A stretch of DNA of 64,000 nt from Alcaligenaceae bacterium (GTDB taxonomy: Bacteria > Pseudomonadota > Gammaproteobacteria > Burkholderiales > Burkholderiaceae_B): contig CANCRX010000010.1 in the NCBI GenBank assembly GCA_947380655.1, forward strand, positions 3,512 to 67,511, given 5' to 3'. Numbering within the stretch: the stretch's first letter is position 1; each line of letters begins with the position of its first letter. Under the pieces are notes generated by a model. It saw only the letters and a list, made by a program, of their open reading frames with translations. It ran no database searches and had not been told where the DNA came from. This document shows, piece by piece, positions 1 through 6,537 of this stretch. The position numbers and the translations under genes were made by a program.

Positions 1-432
1 GGGGATAGTAAAACGTCCGAATTTACGGAGATACGGCGCAAGAAACAGTGCCACCAGCACATATCCTCCGGTCCACCCGAGGATATAAGCCAATCCGTTA
101 TAACCCGTTAAATAAAGGGTACCGGCCACGCCAATGAAAGAGGCAACCGACATCCAGTCCGCAGCAGTCGCCATGCCGTTAAAGATCGCTGGCACACGCC
201 GCCCTGCGACGTAGTATTCGATAGGGTCCGAGGTCCGGCAGTAAATCCCGATACCCGCATATAGCACAACCGTGACCAACAAAAAGACATAACCGATCCA
301 CTGACGGGCTAAGCCAAGGATTTCAAGCAAAGCCAGCACCAGTATCAATAGCGCAAAGCCAAACGCGTACACGATATAGCCTCGCCACAGCCGGGTATTG
401 AGTTCCGTTTGGGCACTAGAGGGCTTAAGCAT
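1..432 (-). CDS. Sodium:solute symporter, N-terminal part (cut by window edge)
   Basis: Only the first 144 codons are in the window; the gene runs off the left edge. The translation starts MLKPSSAQTELNTRLW and has hydrophobic helices at about residues 20-40 and 45-60. These are followed by the symporter signature region 'PIEYYVAGRRVPAIFNGMA', with 'ADWMSVASFIG' next and a further helix. This pattern fits the solute:sodium symporter family, in particular the large subunit that is paired with a DUF4212 small protein. The ATG overlaps the stop codon of the upstream DUF4212 gene as TAATG, so translation of the two is probably coupled. It would be an inner-membrane Na+-driven uptake protein, perhaps for a short organic acid such as acetate; the substrate cannot be read from the sequence. 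Confidence 0.85.
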   Translation of the reverse strand, partial: MLKPSSAQTELNTRLWRGYIVYAFGFALLILVLALLEILGLARQWIGYVFLLVTVVLYAGIGIYCRTSDPIEYYVAGRRVPAIFNGMATAADWMSVASFIGVAGTLYLTGYNGLAYILGWTGGYVLVALFLAPYLRKFGRFTIP

Positions 433-701
433 TAAAGATCCCGCTTTTTACGTGCAACTGCATCAACACGATCCATATACCAGGCATACCAGCCAATGAT
501 CGCAAGGAACATTGCTGGCGCACCGATTGCAGCCATCCAAAAAGAAAAAGGCCAACCAAAAATAAACAGTTTGGCCAGGCCAATTGCGAAATAAACAGGC
601 AAAAACGTGACGATCAGCCAGATGATCAGCAACACGCTAATGACCAGCAAATTAAGCTGCCAATAGGACAGACTTTTACTTAACCCGCGCAGATTAGCCA
701 T
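432..701 (-). CDS. DUF4212 small membrane partner of a sodium:solute symporter
   Basis: This 89-residue protein has two transmembrane helices, at about residues 13-36 and 45-70. An aromatic-rich N-terminal stretch (SYWQLNL) and a charged C-terminus (DRVDAVARKKRDL) flank them. DUF4212 proteins of this size are found directly upstream of a sodium:solute symporter and are thought to be its small subunit, and here the symporter start codon overlaps the stop. The biochemical role of the small subunit is not established. Codon use resembles that of its neighbours. The call is confident at family level, while the transported substrate is unknown. Confidence 0.85.
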   Translation of the reverse strand: MANLRGLSKSLSYWQLNLLVISVLLIIWLIVTFLPVYFAIGLAKLFIFGWPFSFWMAAIGAPAMFLAIIGWYAWYMDRVDAVARKKRDL

Positions 702-740
702 GATTTAAAATAAATTTAGCAAGTTTATCAACGCCCAAAG

Positions 741-781
741 CGACAACGGCCAGCACGTGAGTGCCAGCCGTTGCGCGTTTT
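741..781. terminator. Hairpin in the 702-996 gap, possible terminator
   Basis: The arms 744-750 (CAACGGC) and 767-773 (GCCGTTG) pair perfectly. An inner GCAC/GTGC stem around a GTGA loop extends the hairpin, and CG/CG pairs lie outside an A bulge. TTTTT follows at 778-782 on the plus strand. It could act as a terminator for plus-strand transcripts or as an mRNA-stabilising structure. No plus-strand gene precedes it, so its role is unclear. Confidence 0.4.
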
Positions 782-942
782 TGCTCTTATTGAGTACTGC
801 CTATTTTTTTTAAAGCCAGTTGTGCCGGCCCGCCCATATTGAGCATTTGTCCCCTCACCTGCTTGAAGTCCATTCTGCACGACCATCGCACAATCCACAT
901 CAGGGTATGCCCTTAATTAGAGCAAAAATATTGTTTTTTTAC

Positions 943-983
943 AAAAATGCCTGCTTGCCGCGCATAAAAAATATCGTCAGGCA
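943..983 (-). terminator. Weak terminator candidate after icd
   Basis: On the minus strand TGCCTG (983-978) can pair with CAGGCA (953-948), followed by a U5 tract (947-943), just downstream of the icd stop. The loop is long (24 nt), so this is a weak candidate. Apart from this and the hairpin at 741-781, nothing was seen in the 295-base gap between the DUF4212 gene and icd. Confidence 0.35.
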
Positions 984-996
984 AAACATATGGGCA

Positions 997-2253
997 TTAC
1001 ATGTTTTCAATCATGGCCTGACCAAACCCAGAACACGACACTTGTGCAGCGCCCTGTAATAATCTGGCCAAATCGTAGGTGACTTTTTTAGACAAAATGG
1101 TTTTTTCCATGCTTTGGATAATAAGGTCGGCTGCCTCATTCCAGCCGAGGTGGCGCAACATCATTTCGGCAGACAAAATTTCTGAACCCGGATTGACGTA
1201 GTCTTTCCCGGCGTACTTGGGGGCCGTGCCTGAAGTCGCTTCAAACATCGCGACCGAGTCCGACAAGTTTGCTCCGGGAGCAATCCCCACACCGCCCACC
1301 TGAGCGGCTAACGCATCTGAAAGATAGTCGCCATTCAGATTGAGTGTAGCAATCACACTGTATTCGTTTGGTCGCAACAAGATCTGTTGCATAAAGGCGT
1401 CAGCAATCACGTCTTTGACAATGATGTCACGACCGGTCTTGGGGTTTTTAAATTTGCACCACGGTCCGCCATCAATTGGTTGGGCACCGAACTCCTCCTG
1501 CGCAAGCTCATAGGCCCAGTCCCTGAAAGCACCCTCAGTAAACTTCATGATGTTGCCTTTATGTACGATTGTGCACGAGGGCAGATTATGTTCAATCGTG
1601 TATTGCAATGCTTTGCGGACCAAGCGCTTGGTGCCTTCGCTTGAAACTGGTTTGAGCGCGAGACCCGAGGTTTGAGGAAAACGGATTTGAGTCACACCGA
1701 GCTTATGCTGCAAGAACTCTATCAACTCACGCGCCTGGGGGGTGTTTGCTGCGAACTCGATACCCGCATAAATATCTTCAGAGTTTTCACGGAAAATCAC
1801 CATATTGGTTTTTTCCGGTTCGCGTAACGGCGAGGGCACGCCTTTAAGATAGCGCACAGGCCTCAAGCACACGTATAGATCAAGATGCTGACGCAACGCT
1901 ACGTTCAGCGAGCGAATCCCACCACCTACTGGGGTATTGAGAGGGCCTTTAATTGAAACGACAAACTCTTTGACTGCGCGCAACGTTTCCTCAGGCAAAG
2001 AAATATCTTCGCCATACAATTTTCTCGATTTTTCACCCGCATAGATTTCCATCCAGTGAATCTTGCGTTTGCCATGGTAGGCCTTTGCTATGGCAGCATC
2101 CACAACCTTTTTCATGACAGGCGTAATGTCTACGCCGGTCCCGTCACCTTCGATAAAAGGGATGATCGGCTCGTCTGGAACACTCAGTGATGAATCTGGG
2201 TTAACCGTGATTTTATGACCCGACTGTGGGATCTGAATGTGCTGATAGGACAT
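997..2253 (-). CDS. icd: NADP-dependent isocitrate dehydrogenase
   Basis: The 418-residue protein converts isocitrate to 2-oxoglutarate and CO2 with NADP+ in the TCA cycle. It has the usual length of the E. coli-type enzyme (416 aa). It carries the substrate-loop motif '[13 protein letters not shown]', whose serine is the position phosphorylated by AceK in E. coli; the C-terminal dinucleotide-binding region follows. A GGAG ribosome-binding site lies 5 bases before the ATG. It is a monocistronic-looking gene, divergent from the DUF1841 gene. Whether it is regulated by phosphorylation depends on an aceK gene, which is not in this window. Confidence 0.97.
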   Translation of the reverse strand: MSYQHIQIPQSGHKITVNPDSSLSVPDEPIIPFIEGDGTGVDITPVMKKVVDAAIAKAYHGKRKIHWMEIYAGEKSRKLYGEDISLPEETLRAVKEFVVSIKGPLNTPVGGGIRSLNVALRQHLDLYVCLRPVRYLKGVPSPLREPEKTNMVIFRENSEDIYAGIEFAANTPQARELIEFLQHKLGVTQIRFPQTSGLALKPVSSEGTKRLVRKALQYTIEHNLPSCTIVHKGNIMKFTEGAFRDWAYELAQEEFGAQPIDGGPWCKFKNPKTGRDIIVKDVIADAFMQQILLRPNEYSVIATLNLNGDYLSDALAAQVGGVGIAPGANLSDSVAMFEATSGTAPKYAGKDYVNPGSEILSAEMMLRHLGWNEAADLIIQSMEKTILSKKVTYDLARLLQGAAQVSCSGFGQAMIENM

Positions 2254-2388
2254 GTTTACTCCGGTACACCTTAAAATGATGGAGTATCTTATCCTGCATT
2301 AGTTGGGTGCACCGCAGCATTTCAACGATGTTTTTCCATTCTTTTCAATCTGGGGCCTAACGCTCCAACACTCACCAGGCAACATTGC

Positions 2389-2817
2389 ATGTTCAACCCT
2401 TCACGCGATCAGGTCAGGCAGTTTTTTATCGAGACGTGGCGTAAACACCGCGCGCTTGAGGTCCTGACCCCCCTGGAAGCCATGGCACTGGACTGGATCG
2501 AACAACATCCTGAATATCACTCCGATCTGGAGCAATCCGATGCGATGACCCGCGAGTTCAACGTCGAAGAGGGTCGAACCAACCCTTTCCTGCATCTATC
2601 CATGCACCTGGCCATCGCTGAGCAATTATCGATTGATCATCCCAGAGGTATACGCGTCGCTTACGAAGCAATCGCCTCAAGAACGGATCCCCATCATGCC
2701 GCGCATGAGGTCATGGAGTGCCTTGGAAAGGTGGTCTGGGAATCCCAGCGACTAGGCACTGCTCTCGATAGTGACGCATATATCGAACTCATTCGACAGC
2801 GCGCCAGCCGGGACTGA
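2389..2817 (+). CDS. DUF1841 family protein
   Basis: This 142-residue soluble protein begins MFNPSRDQVRQFF and contains the histidine-rich core 'NPFLHLSMHLAIAEQ' and the 'DPHHAAHEVMECLG' segment. These are the conserved blocks of the DUF1841 family, which is common in beta- and gammaproteobacteria. The spaced His/Glu residues suggest a metal site, but no function is established. The gene is transcribed alone, diverges from icd and ends directly before a strong bidirectional terminator. The ATG is supported only by a weak AGG upstream. Confidence 0.85.
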   Translation: MFNPSRDQVRQFFIETWRKHRALEVLTPLEAMALDWIEQHPEYHSDLEQSDAMTREFNVEEGRTNPFLHLSMHLAIAEQLSIDHPRGIRVAYEAIASRTDPHHAAHEVMECLGKVVWESQRLGTALDSDAYIELIRQRASRD

Positions 2818-2820
2818 GTG

Positions 2821-2848
2821 AAAAAAACCCGCTGGAGCGGGTTTTTTT
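2821..2848. terminator. Bidirectional Rho-independent terminator
   Basis: A7 (2821-2827), CCCGC (2828-2832), loop TGGA, GCGGG (2837-2841) and T7 (2842-2848) form a textbook stem with U-tracts in both directions. It sits between the convergent DUF1841 gene and the cytochrome c pair. Confidence 0.92.
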
Positions 2849-2887
2849 CTGCAGGTTTTACCCTGCAAACTACATATCATTCGCGTA

Positions 2888-3250
2888 TCACTTGCGAACA
2901 GCCAAAGGACCTGGCTGAGAGGCAAGCCATGCGGAGACGTTAGCAATATCAGTAGCCGACAACTGGGTTGCGAAAGCACCCATGATGGCGTTTTTACGGA
3001 CGTTCGCGGTTGGTGCTACCCCAGCAGCGCCACGCTGATAGGCTTTGAGCGCATGTGCCAGAAAATCAGCATGCTGACCAGCAAGAATGGGATAAGCAGG
3101 ATCAACCGCTGTTTTTCCATCCGCACCGTGGCAGGATGCACAGTTAACTTTTTCCCAGACAGCCTTGCCTGCAGCGAGGTCGGCAGCCTGCGAGAGGCCT
3201 GCTGTAGCAATCAGTGCAACACCAGCGAGGGCGATCGAAAGATGTTTCAT
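2888..3250 (-). CDS. Periplasmic class I cytochrome c (c553-like), second of a pair
   Basis: This is a 120-residue exported monoheme cytochrome. A signal peptide (about residues 1-22, ending SQA-AD) is followed by the heme site CASCH near residue 37, and the distal methionine is probably in 'NAIMGAFATQL'. The C-terminal helix 'TDIANVSAWLASQ' is typical of the cytochrome c553/c4 half-domain. It lies 12 bases downstream of a second cytochrome c, so the two are probably one operon and may pass electrons to each other or act as a split di-heme protein. No dedicated oxidase or reductase is adjacent. The pair diverges from the MoxR/VWA cluster. Confidence 0.9.
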   Translation of the reverse strand: MKHLSIALAGVALIATAGLSQAADLAAGKAVWEKVNCASCHGADGKTAVDPAYPILAGQHADFLAHALKAYQRGAAGVAPTANVRKNAIMGAFATQLSATDIANVSAWLASQPGPLAVRK

Positions 3251-3262
3251 AGGAGCCCCCGG

Positions 3263-3649
3263 TTATTTAAGATTGGAGTAATAGGCAGCCAGATCAGCAA
3301 TATCCTGATCGGACAGGCTCGCCGCAATGGCGTCCATCGTAGGGTGGCTACGATCGCCTTTAGCATAGGCATGCAGGGCAGCCTGAATATATTTGTCGTT
3401 CTGGCCCGCGATCATCGGCACCGAGTAGACCTCGGGAAAGCTCGCGCGATAGCCTGGGATACCATGGCAGCCAATACACATCGAGACCTTGGCGCGTGAG
3501 GCATCGGGCTTGCCTGCGTCGGCGGCCATTGCGGGCGAGGCGACAAAACAGGTAGCGGCGATAGCAAGAACACCGGTCAGACGGGCAGCCAAATTGGCAT
3601 TTTTAGAAGGATGATTGTTGAAGCGATACATATTGTTCGGCAACTTCAT
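3263..3649 (-). CDS. Periplasmic class I cytochrome c, first of a pair
   Basis: This 128-residue protein has an N-terminal export signal (hydrophobic stretch at about residues 22-40, ending SPAMA-AD), one heme site CIGCH near residue 60 and the helix 'SDQDIADLAAYYSNLK' at the C-terminus. The likely axial methionine is in 'PTMDAIAASL'. An internal ATG at 3631 (MYRFNNHPSK) is a possible alternative start. The gene leads the two-gene cytochrome operon. The electron partner is unknown; the divergent MoxR-GNAT-VWA genes could be a maturation or remodelling system for it, which is inference only. Confidence 0.88.
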   Translation of the reverse strand: MKLPNNMYRFNNHPSKNANLAARLTGVLAIAATCFVASPAMAADAGKPDASRAKVSMCIGCHGIPGYRASFPEVYSVPMIAGQNDKYIQAALHAYAKGDRSHPTMDAIAASLSDQDIADLAAYYSNLK

Positions 3650-3785
3650 GAAAGGGCTCTGACTTAAAGCAGAGAAAATCCCGGGATTGTCCCGGCCGCA
3701 AAACGATTGGATTGTACGATAATTGGAGCGGTTAGACTTGTTCCATTCGTATTTTCCCCTGAAACCCCTATTTTTTCAGCGACTA

Positions 3786-4664
3786 ATGACCTCAGCCACC
3801 CCTACCCAAGCCCAGAATCAGCGTTTTGACGGTACCGAACGCTATGTTGCAACCGAAGACCTCAAACTCGCCGTCAATGCCGCACTCACCCTGCAACGCC
3901 CACTCCTGATCAAGGGCGAGCCTGGAACAGGCAAAACCATGCTTGCCGAGGAAGTGGCCCAGGCGCTGGGACGTCCGCTGTTGCAATGGCACATCAAATC
4001 CACCACTAAAGCCCATCAGGGCCTGTATGAATACGATGCGGTCTCACGGCTGCGCGATTCGCAACTGGGTGACGAGAAAGTTAAAGATATTCGCAACTAC
4101 ATCATGCAAGGCGTGTTGTGGCAGGCCTTTGAATCACCAGAGCCCGTGGTGCTGCTGATTGATGAAATCGACAAAGCCGACATCGAATTCCCCAATGATC
4201 TGCTGCGTGAACTCGATCAGATGGAATTCCACGTCTACGAAACCCGTAGTACCGTGCGTGCGCTGCACCGTCCACTGGTCATCATCACCTCAAACAATGA
4301 AAAAGATCTGCCCGATGCGTTCTTGCGCCGTTGCTTCTTTCACTACATCCGCTTCCCTGATCGCGATACCTTGCGCAGCATCGTGGACGTGCACTTTCCT
4401 AATCTGCATGCGGACGTCCTGCGTGCAGCGCTCGACACCTTCTTTGCGCTGCGCGATGCACCCGGACTGAAGAAAAAACCTTCAACTTCCGAATTTCTGG
4501 ACTGGTTGCGTTTGCTGATTGCTGAAGACGTCAGTGCTGCGCAGATCGATGCGCACGCGGCGACCGCCGTGCCCATGATGGCAGGCGCCTTACTTAAGAA
4601 CGAACAAGACCTGCAGTTGCTCGAGCGTCTGGCTGCGGTGACACGCGGCACTACGCGTCGTTAA
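3786..4664 (+). CDS. MoxR-family AAA+ ATPase
   Basis: The 292-residue protein has a Walker A motif GEPGTGKT at 44-51 and Walker B 'LLIDEID' at 123-129. It also has a sensor-1 region ('VIITSNNEKDLPDAFLRRC') and a C-terminal lid. MoxR ATPases work with a VWA-domain partner to remodel or mature other protein complexes, for example CoxD/CoxE, NorQ/NorD and CbbQ/CbbO. The ATG at 3786 is preferred over an upstream in-frame TTG at 3723 because the extra N-terminal residues are unlike the family. Its expected VWA partner is two genes downstream, separated by a GNAT acetyltransferase. The client protein is not identified by sequence. Confidence 0.9.
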   Translation: MTSATPTQAQNQRFDGTERYVATEDLKLAVNAALTLQRPLLIKGEPGTGKTMLAEEVAQALGRPLLQWHIKSTTKAHQGLYEYDAVSRLRDSQLGDEKVKDIRNYIMQGVLWQAFESPEPVVLLIDEIDKADIEFPNDLLRELDQMEFHVYETRSTVRALHRPLVIITSNNEKDLPDAFLRRCFFHYIRFPDRDTLRSIVDVHFPNLHADVLRAALDTFFALRDAPGLKKKPSTSEFLDWLRLLIAEDVSAAQIDAHAATAVPMMAGALLKNEQDLQLLERLAAVTRGTTRR

Positions 4665-4705
4665 ACGCGCACGCTCTTCACCCAGCCCCGCTGACAGGAA
4701 CAACC

Positions 4706-5323
4706 ATGCAAGCATCGCAAAGTTTTAAAGTTCAACCCGGACCGTACACGCTGACGGGCTATGGCGTTCGGCTGGAGCCACTTACCCTGGCGCACACCGA
4801 CGCATTGGCTATCGCCGCGCGTGATGGCGAGCTCTGGAATCTACGGGTCACTTCAGTACCCGAACCCGACCAGACTTCCGCCTATATCCAGACAGCGCTC
4901 GATGGTCAGGCCGCAGGTCATCGCGTGCCTTTTGTTGTGCTCGAAGAAGCGACTGGCAAAGTGATTGGCTGCACCAGTTATCACGACATTCTTGCTCCCG
5001 TTGCACGTCTGGAGATCGGCTTTACCTGGTACGCAAAAAGTTATCAGCGCACGCACGTCAACACAGCCTGCAAACTGATGTTGCTCAAACACGCGTTTGA
5101 AACATTGGGCGCTGGCGTGGTGGGTTGGCGAACTGACAACTTCAATCTCGCGTCACGGCGTGCAATTGAACGGCTTGGCGCAAAACTAGACGGCATCATC
5201 CGCCATCATGCTTTGCGTCGAGATGGCACCGTGCGCGATACCGTAATGTATAGCGTCATCGCAGGCGACTGGCCTGAGATCCAAGCTCACCTGCTCTCCC
5301 AACTCAAACACCATGCTGCTTGA
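4706..5323 (+). CDS. GNAT acetyltransferase, RimJ/RimL type
   Basis: This 205-residue enzyme has the RimJ/RimL-type Acetyltransf_3 arrangement: an N-terminal 'RLEPLTLAHTDAL' strand-helix, 'VIGCTSYHDI', 'RLEIGFTWYAKSYQRTHVN' around the acetyl-CoA pyrophosphate site, and 'GWRTDNFNLASRRAIERLG'. It would transfer an acetyl group from acetyl-CoA to a protein N-terminus or small-molecule amine. A good ribosome site (AGGAA) precedes the ATG. The reading frame ends 11 bases inside the following VWA gene, and the gene lies 41 bases after the MoxR stop, so all three genes are probably one transcript. The position between a MoxR and its VWA partner is unusual. The substrate is unknown. Confidence 0.85.
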   Translation: MQASQSFKVQPGPYTLTGYGVRLEPLTLAHTDALAIAARDGELWNLRVTSVPEPDQTSAYIQTALDGQAAGHRVPFVVLEEATGKVIGCTSYHDILAPVARLEIGFTWYAKSYQRTHVNTACKLMLLKHAFETLGAGVVGWRTDNFNLASRRAIERLGAKLDGIIRHHALRRDGTVRDTVMYSVIAGDWPEIQAHLLSQLKHHAA

Positions 5324-6485
5324 TTTCTTTTATCACCTACGCACGCAAAAGCTTCAGGTCTCCGTTAAGGAATACCTGACACTGCTCGAGGCACTGTCCT
5401 CACCGCTGATGCCGCCAACGCTTGAAGACTTTTACTTTCTGGCGCGCACCACGCTGGTGAAAGACGAAACACTGTTCGATCGCTTTGACCGTGCCTTTGC
5501 GACCTACTACCGCAGCCTCGAGCAAAAATTGCCCGCAGGTAAAAAAATACCGCTCGAATGGCTCATTAAAGAGCTCGAAAAAAATCTGACTCCTGAACAA
5601 AAAGCCGAACTTGAAAAACACGGTTGGGACAAGCTCATGGAGATGTTCAAAGAGCGTCAGGAAGAGCAAAAAGAACGTCACGAAGGCGGCAGCAAATGGA
5701 TTGGCACCGGCGGGACTTCGCCTTTTGGCAATGGCGGTTATCACCCGGAGGGCGTAAGGGTAGGTGGTGTATCAGGTGGCAATCGTACTGCCGTCAAAGT
5801 CTGGGACGAGCGTCAGTTTCGTGACTATGACGACTCCATAGAATTAGGGACGCGCAACTTCAAAGTTGCACTGCGGCGCTTACGCCGCTTCGCGCGCGAG
5901 GGTGCGGATTTTGAACTTGATCTGGATGACACGATTGCAAGTACTGCGCGCAATGCCGGCTATCTCGATATCAAACTGGTGCCTGAGCGTCACAACAACG
6001 TCAAAGTACTGATGTTGCTGGATGTCGGTGGCAGTATGGATGACCACATTGCGCGTGTCGAAGAACTTTTTTCCGCCGCCAGCAGCGAGTTTCGTAACCT
6101 CGAGGTCTATTATTTTCACAACTGCCCTTACGAGCACTTATGGAAGTCGAATCGCCGCAGACAAATGGAGCGGTTTGAAACCTGGGACGTCTTACGTAAA
6201 TTCAATGCGGACTGGCGACTGATTTTTGTTGGGGACGCCACCATGAGTCCTTACGAAATTCTCCAGCCTGGCGGGTCGGTCGAGCATTACAACAAAGAGT
6301 CTGGCGCAGACTGGTTACAGCGTATGGTGACCACCTGGCCAAAAGCGGTATGGCTCAACCCTGAGCCTCAGGCCTCCTGGCAATATCGCCAATCGATCGG
6401 TCTGATTCGGAACATTATCCAAGACAAAATGTTCCCAGTGACCGTCTCCGGCATCGAACAAGCCATGCGATTGCTGTCAAAGTGA
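5313..6485 (+). CDS. VWA (CoxE-like) protein, MoxR partner
   Basis: This is a 390-residue cytoplasmic protein. The first ~120 residues are helical and end in a highly charged coiled stretch (about 88-125). A glycine-rich linker at 126-160 ('GTGGTSPFGNGGYHPEG') is followed by the von Willebrand A domain, whose MIDAS motif is DVGGSMDD at 237-244. The usual first serine of D-x-S-x-S is therefore glycine here. CoxE-type proteins act with a MoxR ATPase in maturation of metal or redox enzymes. The gene starts inside the GNAT gene (11-base overlap), indicating coupled translation, and is followed by a terminator. A family call is safe; the client is unknown. Confidence 0.88.
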   Translation: MLLDFFYHLRTQKLQVSVKEYLTLLEALSSPLMPPTLEDFYFLARTTLVKDETLFDRFDRAFATYYRSLEQKLPAGKKIPLEWLIKELEKNLTPEQKAELEKHGWDKLMEMFKERQEEQKERHEGGSKWIGTGGTSPFGNGGYHPEGVRVGGVSGGNRTAVKVWDERQFRDYDDSIELGTRNFKVALRRLRRFAREGADFELDLDDTIASTARNAGYLDIKLVPERHNNVKVLMLLDVGGSMDDHIARVEELFSAASSEFRNLEVYYFHNCPYEHLWKSNRRRQMERFETWDVLRKFNADWRLIFVGDATMSPYEILQPGGSVEHYNKESGADWLQRMVTTWPKAVWLNPEPQASWQYRQSIGLIRNIIQDKMFPVTVSGIEQAMRLLSK

Positions 6486-6494
6486 ACCAATCCG

Positions 6495-6529
6495 CTCGAA
6501 CCTGCTCCAACAGGTTCGAGTCTATTTTT
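6495..6529 (+). terminator. Rho-independent terminator after the MoxR/VWA operon
   Basis: The ten-base arms CTCGAACCTG (6495-6504) and CAGGTTCGAG (6511-6520) pair perfectly around a CTCCAA loop and are followed by TCTATTTTT. This ends the moxR-GNAT-VWA transcript before the M16 protease. Confidence 0.9.
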
Positions 6530-6537
6530 CATACTGG

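Noticed and set aside
820..1059. Plus-strand open frame of 79 codons in the gap beside icd
   Set aside because: It runs into the 3' end of icd on the opposite strand and lacks a ribosome site and any recognisable motif.
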